A stretch of 64,000 nt of DNA from Pseudomonas sp. RIT-PI-r (GTDB taxonomy: Bacteria > Pseudomonadota > Gammaproteobacteria > Pseudomonadales > Pseudomonadaceae), in NCBI RefSeq assembly GCF_001297015.1, contig NZ_LIGE01000017.1:62001-126000 (forward strand). Direction: 5' to 3'. The position numbers were made by a program, and so were the translations under genes. Shown here in pieces: positions 19,417 through 27,173 of the stretch (the first letter of the stretch is position 1; each line of letters opens with the position of its first letter). Under the pieces are notes generated by a model. It did not search any database and was not told the DNA's origin. It saw nothing but the letters and a program-made list of their open reading frames with translations.

Positions 19417-19923
19417 TTAGCTCAAAGCGCTGTTGCGTTCGATCACACGATCACCGCCGCCTTCAGCGAGGGTCTGGCCTTGGGGAGTGCGGTCGCTACC
19501 ATCGGAAGCCAGGGTTTGACCTTGTGGTGTACGGTCGCTGCCATCGGAAGCCAGGGTTTGACCTTGTGGGGTACGGTCGCTGCCATCAGACGCCAGGGTT
19601 TGACCCTGTGGAGTGCGATCGGAACCGTCTTGCACCAGACCTTTCTCTTCGAGGCGATCACGGCCACCTTCGGCTACGGTCTGACCTTGTGGAGTCTTGT
19701 CATAGCCATCTTGCACCAGGCCTTTTTCTTCCAGGCGGTTGCGGCCGATTTCAGCCAGGGTCTGGCCCTGTGGGGTGCGGTCGCCGCCGTCAGCAGCTAC
19801 GGGTTGGCTGAATACCGAGTGGCTGGATTTCACTTGCGGAGTGGCTTGGGCGGCAGCGGGCAGGGCGAAAGCAGTGCTGGCTAGCATCGACAGGGGAAGG
19901 CTGAGCAGTAATTGGCGGTTCAT
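19417..19923 (-). CDS. Exported protein with tandem DRTPQGQT repeats, function unknown
   Basis: A 168-residue protein with a signal peptide (MNRQLLLSLPLSMLASTAFA, cleavage near ALPAAAQA). The mature part is almost wholly repetitive. Six copies of D(R/K)TPQGQT(L/V)A are present: two are interleaved with RLEEKGLVQDG units, then three identical SDRTPQGQTLASDG units in a row, then a last degenerate one. Similar small repetitive proteins in Pseudomonas are sometimes named phage infection protein, but I know of no demonstrated role. The start at 19923 has a CAAGGAG box. A longer upstream frame lacks one. The mature part is hydrophilic, charged and free of cysteine, probably disordered in the periplasm or outside. 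Confidence 0.8.
   Translation of the reverse strand: MNRQLLLSLPLSMLASTAFALPAAAQATPQVKSSHSVFSQPVAADGGDRTPQGQTLAEIGRNRLEEKGLVQDGYDKTPQGQTVAEGGRDRLEEKGLVQDGSDRTPQGQTLASDGSDRTPQGQTLASDGSDRTPQGQTLASDGSDRTPQGQTLAEGGGDRVIERNSALS
19470..19625. repeat. Coding tandem repeat, 42-bp unit
   Basis: At least three near-identical 42-base units encode SDRTPQGQTLASDG inside the exported repeat protein. The units differ by only a few bases, so copy number may change between strains by slippage or recombination. Confidence 0.8.
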
Positions 19924-20181
19924 GATGGGTTGCTCCTTGGGAGGGCGATAAAGTGGGTACGAGGGCAATGCTACTCTCGATAAGTCGATATAAAAGTTCA
20001 TAAACGCAATGGTAATAATCAACAGAATTGATTGTTCTGCCGAGAGGCTCTAGATCGGGCCTTTGCGGGCGACGGTTTTGCACCGGGGTGGGTATTTCCG
20101 ACTCACTCGCGCCTCGCAAAAGTGCGGGTCGCGGTAACACTGTTCGACTGATCGGTCAGAATTCGCGCGACTTTTTGCGCC

Positions 20182-20201
20182 TTAATCGACCTTTCGATTA
20201 A
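20182..20201. promoter_or_regulatory. Perfect inverted repeat upstream of the AsmA-like gene
   Basis: TTAATCGA (20182-20189) and TCGATTAA (20194-20201) form a perfect 8-bp palindrome with a 4-base spacer, about 107 bases before the ATG at 20309. A shorter palindrome, CTGATCGGTCAG, lies about 35 bases further left. Either could be an operator. The gap 19924-20308 otherwise shows no gene. Confidence 0.4.
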
Positions 20202-20308
20202 ACCTGCGGCTGGTTTGCCAGTCGTAGATTTCATGAGGGCCGCTTTGGCCCGCCGTTTCAGCCGTGCGCCGCAGTCTTTGCGTGCGGTCGTGATCAGGAG
20301 CTTTGTGC

Positions 20309-22384
20309 ATGACGCGCACTGGAAAAATCTTCAGCTGGACCTTCGCCATCCTCGTGCTGCTACTGGCCATGGTGGTATTGATCATCGTGTTCTTCGACTG
20401 GAACCGGATCAAACCACCGCTCAACGCCAAAGTCTCGGAAGAACTGCACCGACCGTTTGCCATCAACGGCAACCTCGCGGTGATCTGGCAGCGCGAGCCG
20501 GACGAGGGCGGCTGGCGCGCGTGGGTGCCGTGGCCGCACGTGGTCGCTGAGGATTTGAGCCTGGGCAACCCGGACTGGTCGAAGCAACCGCAGATGGTCA
20601 CGCTCAAACGCGTTGAACTGCGCATCTCGCCTCTGGCGCTGCTGGCGCAACGCGTGGTGATCCCGCGTATTGACCTGACCGAACCCAACGCCGAGCTGCA
20701 ACGCCTGGCCGATGGCCGCGCCAACTGGACGTTCAAGTTCGATCCGAAGGATCCGAACGCCGAGCCGTCGAACTGGGTGGTCGACATCGGCGCCATCGGG
20801 TTCGATAAGGGCCACGTTACCCTTGACGATCAGACGCTCAAGACCAACCTTGATGTCTTGATCGATCCACTGGGCAAGCCGATTCCGTACAGCGACATCG
20901 TCGGTGCCAAAGCGGCGAAAACCGCGCAGGACAAGGGCGGTGCACCGCAGGATTATGCGTTTGCGCTGAAGGTCAAAGGCCAATACCACGCTCAGAACCT
21001 CACCGGCCAAGGCAAGATCGGCGGGCTGCTGGCATTGCAGGACGCGAGCAAGCCGTTCCCGTTGCAGGCCCAGGCGAAGATCGGCGACACCAGCATCGAA
21101 CTGGCCGGCACGCTGACCGACCCGCTTAACCTCGGCGCCCTCGATCTGCGCCTGAAACTGGCCGGCGCCAGCCTCGGCAATCTCTATCCGCTAACCGGTG
21201 TGACCCTGCCGGATACACCGCCGTACTCCACCGACGGCCATTTGATCGCCAAGCTGCATGACGCGGCCGGCGCGAAATTCACCTATGAGCAGTTCAACGG
21301 CAAAATCGGCAGCAGTGACATTCATGGCGACCTGACTTACGTCGCCAGTCAGCCACGGCCAAAGCTCAGCGGCGCGCTGCTCTCCAATCAACTGCTGTTC
21401 GCCGACCTCGCGCCACTGATCGGCGCCGACTCCAATGACAAGCAAAAGGCCCGCGGCGGCGAGAGCAAACAGCCGGCCGATAAAGTGCTGCCGGTGGAAG
21501 AGTTCAAGACTGATCGCTGGCGCGCAATGGACGCTGATGTCGAGTTCACCGGCAAGCGCATCGTCCACAGCGAGAAGCTGCCGTTCAACGACCTCTATAC
21601 CCATCTGAAACTCAACGACGGCGAACTTAGCCTGGAGCCACTGCGTTTCGGCGTGGCGGGCGGCAATCTCGATGCGCTGATCCGCCTCAACGGCCGCACC
21701 GAACCGCTGGAAGGCCGGGCCAAATTGACGGCGCGCCGCTTCAAACTCAAGGAGCTGTTCCCGACCTTCGAACCGATGAAAACCAGTTTCGGCGAGCTTA
21801 ATGGCGACGCCGATATCACTGGGCGTGGCAACTCGGTCGCCAAGCTGCTGGGCGGCGCCAATGGCAAATTGAAGATGTTGATCAACGACGGCGCGATCAG
21901 CCGTGAGCTGATGGAACTGGCCGGGCTCAACGTCGGCAATTACGTGGTCGGCAAGATCTTTGGCGACAAGGAAGTGAAGATCAACTGCGCGGCGGCGGAC
22001 TTCGACATCAAAACCGGTCTGGCGACCACGCAGCTGTTTGTCTTCGATACCGAGAACGCGATCATCTATATCGACGGCACGGCGAACATGGCCACTGAGC
22101 AGCTGGATCTGACCGTGACGCCGGAATCCAAGGGCTGGCGTTTGATTTCCCTGCGCTCGCCGCTGTACGTGCGCGGCAAGTTCATCAAGCCGGACGCGGG
22201 TGTGAAGGCTGTGCCGCTGATGTTGCGCGGGGCGGGGATGGTGGCGTTGGGCGTGATTGCAGCGCCGGCGGCGGGGTTGTTGGCGCTGGTGGCACCGAGT
22301 GGCGGTGAGCCGAATCAGTGTGCGCCGTTGCTGGAGCAGATGAAGGCGGGCAAGGCGCCGGTTACCGTTAAACCTACCAAGTAA
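20309..22384 (+). CDS. AsmA-family protein
   Basis: A 691-residue inner-membrane-anchored protein of the AsmA family. One N-terminal transmembrane helix (about 7-29, rich in L, V and I) is followed by a long periplasmic beta-rich part. The AsmA N-terminal region (FDWNRIKPPLNAKVSEELHR) and C-terminal AsmA_2-like segment with GNADITGRGNSVAKLLGG-like sequence are visible. Family members bridge inner and outer membranes and are thought to move phospholipids. I start at the ATG at 20309, with CAGGAG 8 bases upstream. It stands alone, flanked by a leftward gene and a REP pair. Confidence 0.85.
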   Translation: MTRTGKIFSWTFAILVLLLAMVVLIIVFFDWNRIKPPLNAKVSEELHRPFAINGNLAVIWQREPDEGGWRAWVPWPHVVAEDLSLGNPDWSKQPQMVTLKRVELRISPLALLAQRVVIPRIDLTEPNAELQRLADGRANWTFKFDPKDPNAEPSNWVVDIGAIGFDKGHVTLDDQTLKTNLDVLIDPLGKPIPYSDIVGAKAAKTAQDKGGAPQDYAFALKVKGQYHAQNLTGQGKIGGLLALQDASKPFPLQAQAKIGDTSIELAGTLTDPLNLGALDLRLKLAGASLGNLYPLTGVTLPDTPPYSTDGHLIAKLHDAAGAKFTYEQFNGKIGSSDIHGDLTYVASQPRPKLSGALLSNQLLFADLAPLIGADSNDKQKARGGESKQPADKVLPVEEFKTDRWRAMDADVEFTGKRIVHSEKLPFNDLYTHLKLNDGELSLEPLRFGVAGGNLDALIRLNGRTEPLEGRAKLTARRFKLKELFPTFEPMKTSFGELNGDADITGRGNSVAKLLGGANGKLKMLINDGAISRELMELAGLNVGNYVVGKIFGDKEVKINCAAADFDIKTGLATTQLFVFDTENAIIYIDGTANMATEQLDLTVTPESKGWRLISLRSPLYVRGKFIKPDAGVKAVPLMLRGAGMVALGVIAAPAAGLLALVAPSGGEPNQCAPLLEQMKAGKAPVTVKPTK

Positions 22385-22406
22385 TCTTCAGCGCTTATAA
22401 AGACGT

Positions 22407-22473
22407 CATCGCGAGCAGGCTCACTCCTACATGGGAACGCATTCCAAATGTAGGAGTGAGCCTGCTCGCGATA
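22407..22473. repeat. Paired REP-type inverted repeat, family B, copy 4
   Basis: Short family B pair with an 18-base spacer between convergent genes. It is nearly the reverse complement of the element at 14525-14587. Confidence 0.9.
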
Positions 22474-22477
22474 GGGG

Positions 22478-23011
22478 TTACAGGTCGTTCAGGATGTCAG
22501 CCATGTCATCGGCATGCTCTTCTTCCTGCGCGAGGATATCTTCAAAGATACGCCGCGTAGTCGGGTCTTTCTCGCCGATGTACTGAATGATCTCGCGATA
22601 GCTGTCGATGGCGATGCGCTCGGCCACCAAGTCCTCGTAGACCATCTCTTTCAGGGTATTGCCGGCCACGTATTGCGCGTGGGACATCTTCGACAGCAGG
22701 TCGGGGTTGAACTCAGGCTCGCCGCCCAATTGCACAATGCGCTCGGCCAGGCGGTCGGCGTGCTGGGCTTCCTGGGTAGCATGCTCGAGAAACTCTTCGG
22801 CGGCCACATGGGCTTTCACGCCATTGGCCATGAAGTAGTGGCGTTTGTAGCGCAGCACGCAGACCAGTTCAGTGGCCAGCGATTCATTGAGCAAGCGCAG
22901 CACCTCTTCACGGTCGGCGCTGTAGCCCTCGGTGACGGCGCCGTTCTCGACGTGTTGGCGCGCACGGTCGCGCAGGGTTTGAACATCTGACAGATGCAGG
23001 TCGTCGCTCAT
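22478..23011 (-). CDS. Ferritin-like/bacterioferritin family protein
   Basis: A 177-residue four-helix protein of the ferritin-like superfamily. Likely di-iron ligands are visible in order: the glutamate in NESLATELVCVLRYK (about 43-50), EEFLEHATQEAQHADRLAERI (about 72-92, with an ExxH pair), the glutamate in YEDLVAERIAIDSY (about 125-138), and EEEHADDMADIL near the C-terminus. It may oxidise or store iron, or act in stress resistance as Dps-like proteins do. The C-terminal ligands and the N-terminal extension set it apart from classical Bfr. I see no axial heme methionine that I can place with confidence. Confidence 0.8.
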   Translation of the reverse strand: MSDDLHLSDVQTLRDRARQHVENGAVTEGYSADREEVLRLLNESLATELVCVLRYKRHYFMANGVKAHVAAEEFLEHATQEAQHADRLAERIVQLGGEPEFNPDLLSKMSHAQYVAGNTLKEMVYEDLVAERIAIDSYREIIQYIGEKDPTTRRIFEDILAQEEEHADDMADILNDL

Positions 23012-23109
23012 TTCGATCTCCTGGAGGCTAATCCGATTGTCGCCACGTTCTGCGGACGCGGTCGGTACCTAAGCTGTGAGTCATGAGCGTTGCAAAAAGT
23101 TTTATCGGT

Positions 23110-24045
23110 TTACGCAACCCCTGTAGGGGCTGCCGAAGGCTGCGATCTTGGCGCCAGCCCGGACAAAACTGCTTCCTCGCGCAACCAGGCAAAAAACGCC
23201 CGCACCGGCGGATGCCGTTCGCGCCCCGGCACACACAACGCGCTGTACCCGGCGCCATCGACTTGAACCTGACCCATGAACGGCACCAGCAAGCCACTGG
23301 CAACGCTCTGCGACACCAGGATATTGCTCGCCAGTACCAGCCCTTGTCCGGCAATCGCCGCTTGCAGGGCGTAATGCTCTTCATCGTATTCGCGGATGGC
23401 CGGTTGCTGGTTCAGCCAGTTTGCGCTGGCCTTCGCGCACCACGCTTCCCAGCCATGCGCGTAGAGCTTCGAGTTGTGCCAACGCACGCTGATCAACGTC
23501 GGTGTGCGTCTCGCGGCCAGCGCCACTTGCTCGGGTGAGCCGTAAACCCCGAACGACTCATCGAACAGGCACAGGCCATAAAGGTTCGGGTAGTCGTCGA
23601 GGCTGTAGCGCAACACCAGATCGACGCTGGCGTCCTGATGCAGATCGATGATTTCACAGTGAGTATCGAGGCGTACGTTGATGTTCGGGTGCCGGGCATA
23701 AAAGCGCCCGAGGCGCGGCACCAGCCACAGCGCGGCGAAGGCGGCGGTGGTCGATAGCGTCAGCGTACTGGCGTTGCGCTGCGGGCGCAGGGTGTCGACG
23801 CTTTGCGCCACCTCCAGCAAGGCACCGTGCAGACTGCGGAACAGGCGCTCGCCGCCCTCGGTCAGGCGCACCTGGCGCGGCAGGCGCTCGAACAGCGCGA
23901 CGCCGAGCCAGTCTTCCAGCGAGCGAATTTGATGCGAAATCGCCGTGGGCGTGACTGACAGCTCTTCGGCGGCAGCCTTGAAACTGAGCAGTCGTGATGC
24001 CGATTCAAAGGCGCGCAGGGCGGTGAGTGGCAGCGAGGCAAACAT
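23110..24045 (-). CDS. LysR-family regulator (GcvA-like), divergent from azoR; C-terminus runs into a REP half
   Basis: A 311-residue LysR protein. Helix-turn-helix: ALRAFESASRLLSFKAAAEE, then LSVTPTAISHQIRSLE (residues about 8-47), in the GcvA/AmpR subgroup style. The start at 24045 has GGAG 6 bases upstream. It is divergent from the azoR gene (121 bases between the starts), so control of azoR and the SMR gene is likely. The last residues ([13 protein letters not shown]) are translated from a family A REP arm, suggesting that the repeat sits inside or replaced the original 3' end. Confidence 0.88.
   Translation of the reverse strand: MFASLPLTALRAFESASRLLSFKAAAEELSVTPTAISHQIRSLEDWLGVALFERLPRQVRLTEGGERLFRSLHGALLEVAQSVDTLRPQRNASTLTLSTTAAFAALWLVPRLGRFYARHPNINVRLDTHCEIIDLHQDASVDLVLRYSLDDYPNLYGLCLFDESFGVYGSPEQVALAARRTPTLISVRWHNSKLYAHGWEAWCAKASANWLNQQPAIREYDEEHYALQAAIAGQGLVLASNILVSQSVASGLLVPFMGQVQVDGAGYSALCVPGRERHPPVRAFFAWLREEAVLSGLAPRSQPSAAPTGVA
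23121..23150. repeat. Single family A REP arm (half element)
   Basis: One arm only (CTGTAGGGGCTGCCGAAGG and onward), with one base changed from the usual core. It overlaps the last codons of the lysR gene. No partner arm was found nearby. Confidence 0.85.
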
Positions 24046-24165
24046 TAAAAACTCCATGGATGAAATGAATTCATCCCGACTGATTTTTGCTCATTTGAGG
24101 CAATGGTGTGCTGCCTGCAATCTGCAGCGACACAGCAATCAAAGTCTAGCCTCAAGGAGTTTCAG

Positions 24166-24804
24166 ATGAGCAAAATTCTTGCGATCCACGCCAGTCCCCG
24201 TGGCGACCGTTCGCACTCGCGGCGCTTGGCGGAACATTTTCTCAGTGCCTGGCAGGTGCGTCATCCGCAGGCGCAAGTGACTCGCCGCGAGGTCGGGCGG
24301 GCGCTGATTCCGGCGGTCAACGAAGCCTTTGTCGCTGCCGCGTTTCATCCACAGCCTGAGGCCCGACCACTGTCGATGCAGGCCGATCTGGCCCTGAGCG
24401 ATCAACTGGTCGGCGAGTTGTTCGATCACGACCTGCTGCTGATTTCCACGCCGATGTACAACTTCAGCGTGCCCAGCGGTCTTAAGGCCTGGGTCGATCA
24501 GATCGTACGCCTGGGCCTGACCTTCGATCACACGCTGGACAATGGCGTTGCTCAATACACGCCTTTGCTGCAGGGCAAGAAAGCCTTGATCGTGACCAGT
24601 CGCGGCGGCTTCGGTTTTGGTCCGGGCGGCGAGCTGGAGGCTTTGAATCATGCCGATCCATGGCTGCGCACGGCGCTGGGTTTCATCGGCATCAACGACG
24701 TCAGCGTGGTCGCGGCCGAAGGCGAAGAGTCCGCCGAACGCACCTTCGCGGTGTCGGTGGCCGAGGCCGAGCAGCGTTTGCTCGATCTCGCCCGGGTGTT
24801 CTAA
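24166..24804 (+). CDS. azoR: FMN-dependent NADH-azoreductase / NAD(P)H quinone reductase
   Basis: A 212-residue flavodoxin-fold enzyme. The FMN phosphate-binding loop [12 protein letters not shown] lies near 8-19, the flavin-contact stretch [20 protein letters not shown] near 93-112, and SRGGFGF near 147. These are typical of AzoR, which reduces quinones and azo compounds with two-electron transfers. The ATG at 24166 has AAGGAG 6-7 bases upstream. It directly abuts the SMR exporter gene (TAAATG) and is divergent from a lysR gene, pointing to a small detoxification unit. Confidence 0.9.
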   Translation: MSKILAIHASPRGDRSHSRRLAEHFLSAWQVRHPQAQVTRREVGRALIPAVNEAFVAAAFHPQPEARPLSMQADLALSDQLVGELFDHDLLLISTPMYNFSVPSGLKAWVDQIVRLGLTFDHTLDNGVAQYTPLLQGKKALIVTSRGGFGFGPGGELEALNHADPWLRTALGFIGINDVSVVAAEGEESAERTFAVSVAEAEQRLLDLARVF

Positions 24805-25110
24805 ATGGCCTGGATGTTCCTGCTGATCGCCGCCGGTTTTGAAGTGACCTTCGCCATGGGCATGAAGTACGCCGAAGGTTTCACCCGACTGTGGCCGTCG
24901 TTGATCACCGTGGTTGCGGCGGTCGGCGGGATTTATTTTCTGACCCTGGCGATGCGTGAATTGCCGGTGAGCATTGCCTACCCGATCTGGACGGCGATTG
25001 GCTCCCTGGGCACGGTGTTTCTCGGTTTTGCCCTGCTCGGCGAGAGCCTGACCCTGGTCAAACTGGTTTCGGTCGGGCTGATTGTGGCGGGGGTGGTGGG
25101 CCTGAAGTAG
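24805..25110 (+). CDS. Small multidrug resistance family transporter, Gdx/SugE-like
   Basis: A 101-residue inner-membrane protein with four hydrophobic helices of the SMR family. The essential membrane glutamate is Glu13 (AAGFEVTFAMGMKYAEG). The KYAEGFTRLWPSLIT and YPIWTAIGSLG segments look more like SugE/Gdx (guanidinium exporters) than EmrE, although true Gdx usually reads WTGIG. The start codon follows the azoR stop without a gap, so the two are probably translated together. The substrate is uncertain. No guanidine riboswitch was seen. Confidence 0.82.
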   Translation: MAWMFLLIAAGFEVTFAMGMKYAEGFTRLWPSLITVVAAVGGIYFLTLAMRELPVSIAYPIWTAIGSLGTVFLGFALLGESLTLVKLVSVGLIVAGVVGLK

Positions 25111-25201
25111 GCTGATGGTCGAGTTGTCATGATCATGGAGGAGGCTTGGCGGGCGTTTTGCACGCCTTGCATCCACTCACCGAACACAAGGATGTTTGCC
25201 C

Positions 25202-26080
25202 ATGTCGACGCGTTATCCATTGGTGCTGGTGCCCGGCATGCTCGGGTTTATCCGGCTGGTTCTTTATCCGTACTGGTACGGCATCATCGGCGCGTTGCGC
25301 CGTGGTGGTGCAACGGTGATTGCGGTGCAGGTATCGCCGCTCAATTCCACAGAGGTGCGCGGCGAGCAGCTGCTGGCGCGCATTGATGAGATTCTGCGTG
25401 AGACCGGTGCCGCCAAGGTCAACCTGTTTGGCCACAGCCAAGGCTCGCTGACGGCGCGCTATGCGGCGGCGAAACGGCCGGATCTGGTGGCGTCCGTCAC
25501 GTCGGTGGCCGGGCCCAATCATGGCTCCGAGCTGGCCGATTATCTGGAAAAAAATTATCCGGCCAACAGCGCCAAGGGGCGGCTGCTTGAGGTGTTGCTA
25601 AGGTTGGTCGGGTGGTTGATGGCTGTTTTGGAGACCGGTTATCGCGGGCCGAAATTGCCGGTGGATATTCACGCCTCGCACCAATCGCTGACCACTGAGG
25701 GCGTGGCGCTGTTCAATCAGCGTTGTTCACAGGGCTTGCCGGAAACGTGGGGCGGGCACGGGCCGGAAGAGGTTAACGGCGTGCGTTATTACTCGTGGTC
25801 GGGGACGTTGCAGCCGGGCAAGACTGATCGCGGCGGGAATTTGTTTGATGGGACCAATCGCAGTTGTCGCTTGTTTGCGAAAACCTTTGTGCGTGAGCCG
25901 GGGCAGTGCGATGGGATGGTCGGGCGATATAGCTCGCATCTTGGTACGGTGATTGGCGATGACTATCCGCTGGATCACTTCGACATCGTCAACCAGTCGC
26001 TGGGGCTGGTTGGCAAGGGTGCGGATCCGGTGCGGCTGTTTGTCGAGCATGCGGCGCGGCTTGAGGCTGCAGGCCTTTAG
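25202..26080 (+). CDS. Triacylglycerol lipase, family I.1, P. fragi type without signal peptide
   Basis: A 292-residue alpha/beta hydrolase closely resembling the P. fragi lipase and more distantly P. aeruginosa LipA. The oxyanion loop is LVPGMLGF (9-16), the nucleophile Ser79 lies in GHSQGS, and the later SSHLG..IGDDYPLDHFD segment carries the expected calcium-site and catalytic His region (DGMVGRYSSHLG supplies the acid). The sequence starts directly at the first beta strand, so there is no Sec signal, as in P. fragi lipase. No lipase foldase (lif) gene adjoins it. The ATG at 25202 has AAGGA 9 bases upstream. Confidence 0.86.
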   Translation: MSTRYPLVLVPGMLGFIRLVLYPYWYGIIGALRRGGATVIAVQVSPLNSTEVRGEQLLARIDEILRETGAAKVNLFGHSQGSLTARYAAAKRPDLVASVTSVAGPNHGSELADYLEKNYPANSAKGRLLEVLLRLVGWLMAVLETGYRGPKLPVDIHASHQSLTTEGVALFNQRCSQGLPETWGGHGPEEVNGVRYYSWSGTLQPGKTDRGGNLFDGTNRSCRLFAKTFVREPGQCDGMVGRYSSHLGTVIGDDYPLDHFDIVNQSLGLVGKGADPVRLFVEHAARLEAAGL

Positions 26081-26084
26081 GATC

Positions 26085-26187
26085 AAAAGATCGCAGCCTT
26101 CGGCAGCTCCTACAGGTTCGGTGTCGAACACAAATTTTGTGAACGCCCCGAACTCATGTAGGAGCTGCCGCAGGCTACGATCTTTTC
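26085..26187. repeat. Paired REP-type inverted repeat, family A, copy 4, with a family C style spacer
   Basis: Family A arms flank about 43 bases between two convergent genes. The spacer has ACACAAATTTTGTGAACG (26128-26145), nearly identical to the spacer of the family C pair at 13402. The right arm carries two base changes. Confidence 0.9.
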
Positions 26188-26189
26188 CA

Positions 26190-27077
26190 TCAGGCAACGC
26201 TGATCCGGCGACCCAACACGGTGGTCCAGCGCTCGGAAAGAATCACCCCACCCAACGTCAACAACCCGCCCACCAGGTGATACATCGCCAACTGCTCTTT
26301 CAACACCACCGCCGCAATCAGCGCAGTAATCAACGGCAGCAGATTGAAAAACAACGTCGTGCGGCTCGGCCCCAGACGCTGCACAGCCTGCATCCACGCC
26401 AGCGGCGCAACCATCGACGCCAACAGACACGCATACAACACCAGCGGAATGTTCTGCAGGGTCAGCCCGGTCTTCGGCGAAGCGGCATACAGCGGAAACA
26501 GCACGACAATCGCCACCAGCACCTGCAAATACAGCAACACCAGCGGCGGCAGGCGCAGTTGCCATTTTTTCAGCAGGGTGCTGTAGATCGCATAAGCGAG
26601 CGTGGCGATCAGCATCATCGCATCACCCATGTTCACGCCGTGCTGCAGCAACGCGCCGAGGCTGCCGGACGACACCACCACCAGTACGCCGGCAAACGAC
26701 AGCACCGCGCCCACCAATGCGCCGGCAGTCAGGCGCTGCCCAAGGCTGATGATCGCCATGGCCAGCGACATCAACGGCATCAGCGACAGAATGATGCCCA
26801 TGTTGGTCGCGGTGGTCAGGGTTGCGGCGAAGTAGGCGAGGCTCTGATACACCGCCATGCCCAACACGCCCAGTACGAAGATTTTGCCCAGGTTCGGACG
26901 GATCTGCGGCCAGTGCGCGATCACCGCTTTGAGCATGAAAGGCGTGAACAACAAGCCGGCCAGCAGCCAGCGGTAGAAACCGATCTCGGCGGGGAAAATC
27001 GCCCCCGCCGCCCGTTTGTTGATCACGGTATTGCCGGCCCAGATAAAAAACGCCCGCAGCGGGAACGCGTATTGCAT
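26190..27077 (-). CDS. EamA/DMT family transporter
   Basis: A 295-residue inner-membrane protein with about ten hydrophobic helices in two EamA repeats, the pattern of drug/metabolite transporters (RhaT/YdcZ-like group). The first repeat has NTVINKRAAGAIFPAEIGFYRW and the second GPSRTTLFFNLLPLITALIA. The substrate is unknown. It is divergent from an AraC-family gene, 96 bases away, whose product may regulate it. Confidence 0.85.
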   Translation of the reverse strand: MQYAFPLRAFFIWAGNTVINKRAAGAIFPAEIGFYRWLLAGLLFTPFMLKAVIAHWPQIRPNLGKIFVLGVLGMAVYQSLAYFAATLTTATNMGIILSLMPLMSLAMAIISLGQRLTAGALVGAVLSFAGVLVVVSSGSLGALLQHGVNMGDAMMLIATLAYAIYSTLLKKWQLRLPPLVLLYLQVLVAIVVLFPLYAASPKTGLTLQNIPLVLYACLLASMVAPLAWMQAVQRLGPSRTTLFFNLLPLITALIAAVVLKEQLAMYHLVGGLLTLGGVILSERWTTVLGRRISVA

Positions 27078-27141
27078 GAGTTGAAACCAGTACGTTAATG
27101 AAAGGCAATTATCCGTTGTCTGGATGCAAGCCTATACTTCG

Positions 27142-27171
27142 AACCGGACAACCTGCCTCTGAAACCGGACA
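27142..27171. promoter_or_regulatory. Direct repeats AACCGGACA, likely regulator site
   Basis: AACCGGACA occurs at 27142-27150 and again at 27163-27171, 21 bases apart (two helix turns), ending just before the araC start codon. A TATACT -10-like box lies at 27133-27138, so the repeats would sit at the start of transcription. Direct half-sites two turns apart are typical of AraC-family binding, and here would mean self-repression (inference). Confidence 0.5.
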
Positions 27172-27173
27172 GC

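Noticed and set aside
19417..19923. Regular DNA repeats that might look like a CRISPR array
   Set aside because: The 42-base units are head to tail without unique spacers and are coding in frame behind a signal peptide.
25147..25161. TGGCGG-N5-TTGC upstream of the lipase gene as an RpoN promoter
   Set aside because: The spacing is right, but two bases of the -24 element differ and there is no nitrogen-related context. I do not list it as a feature.
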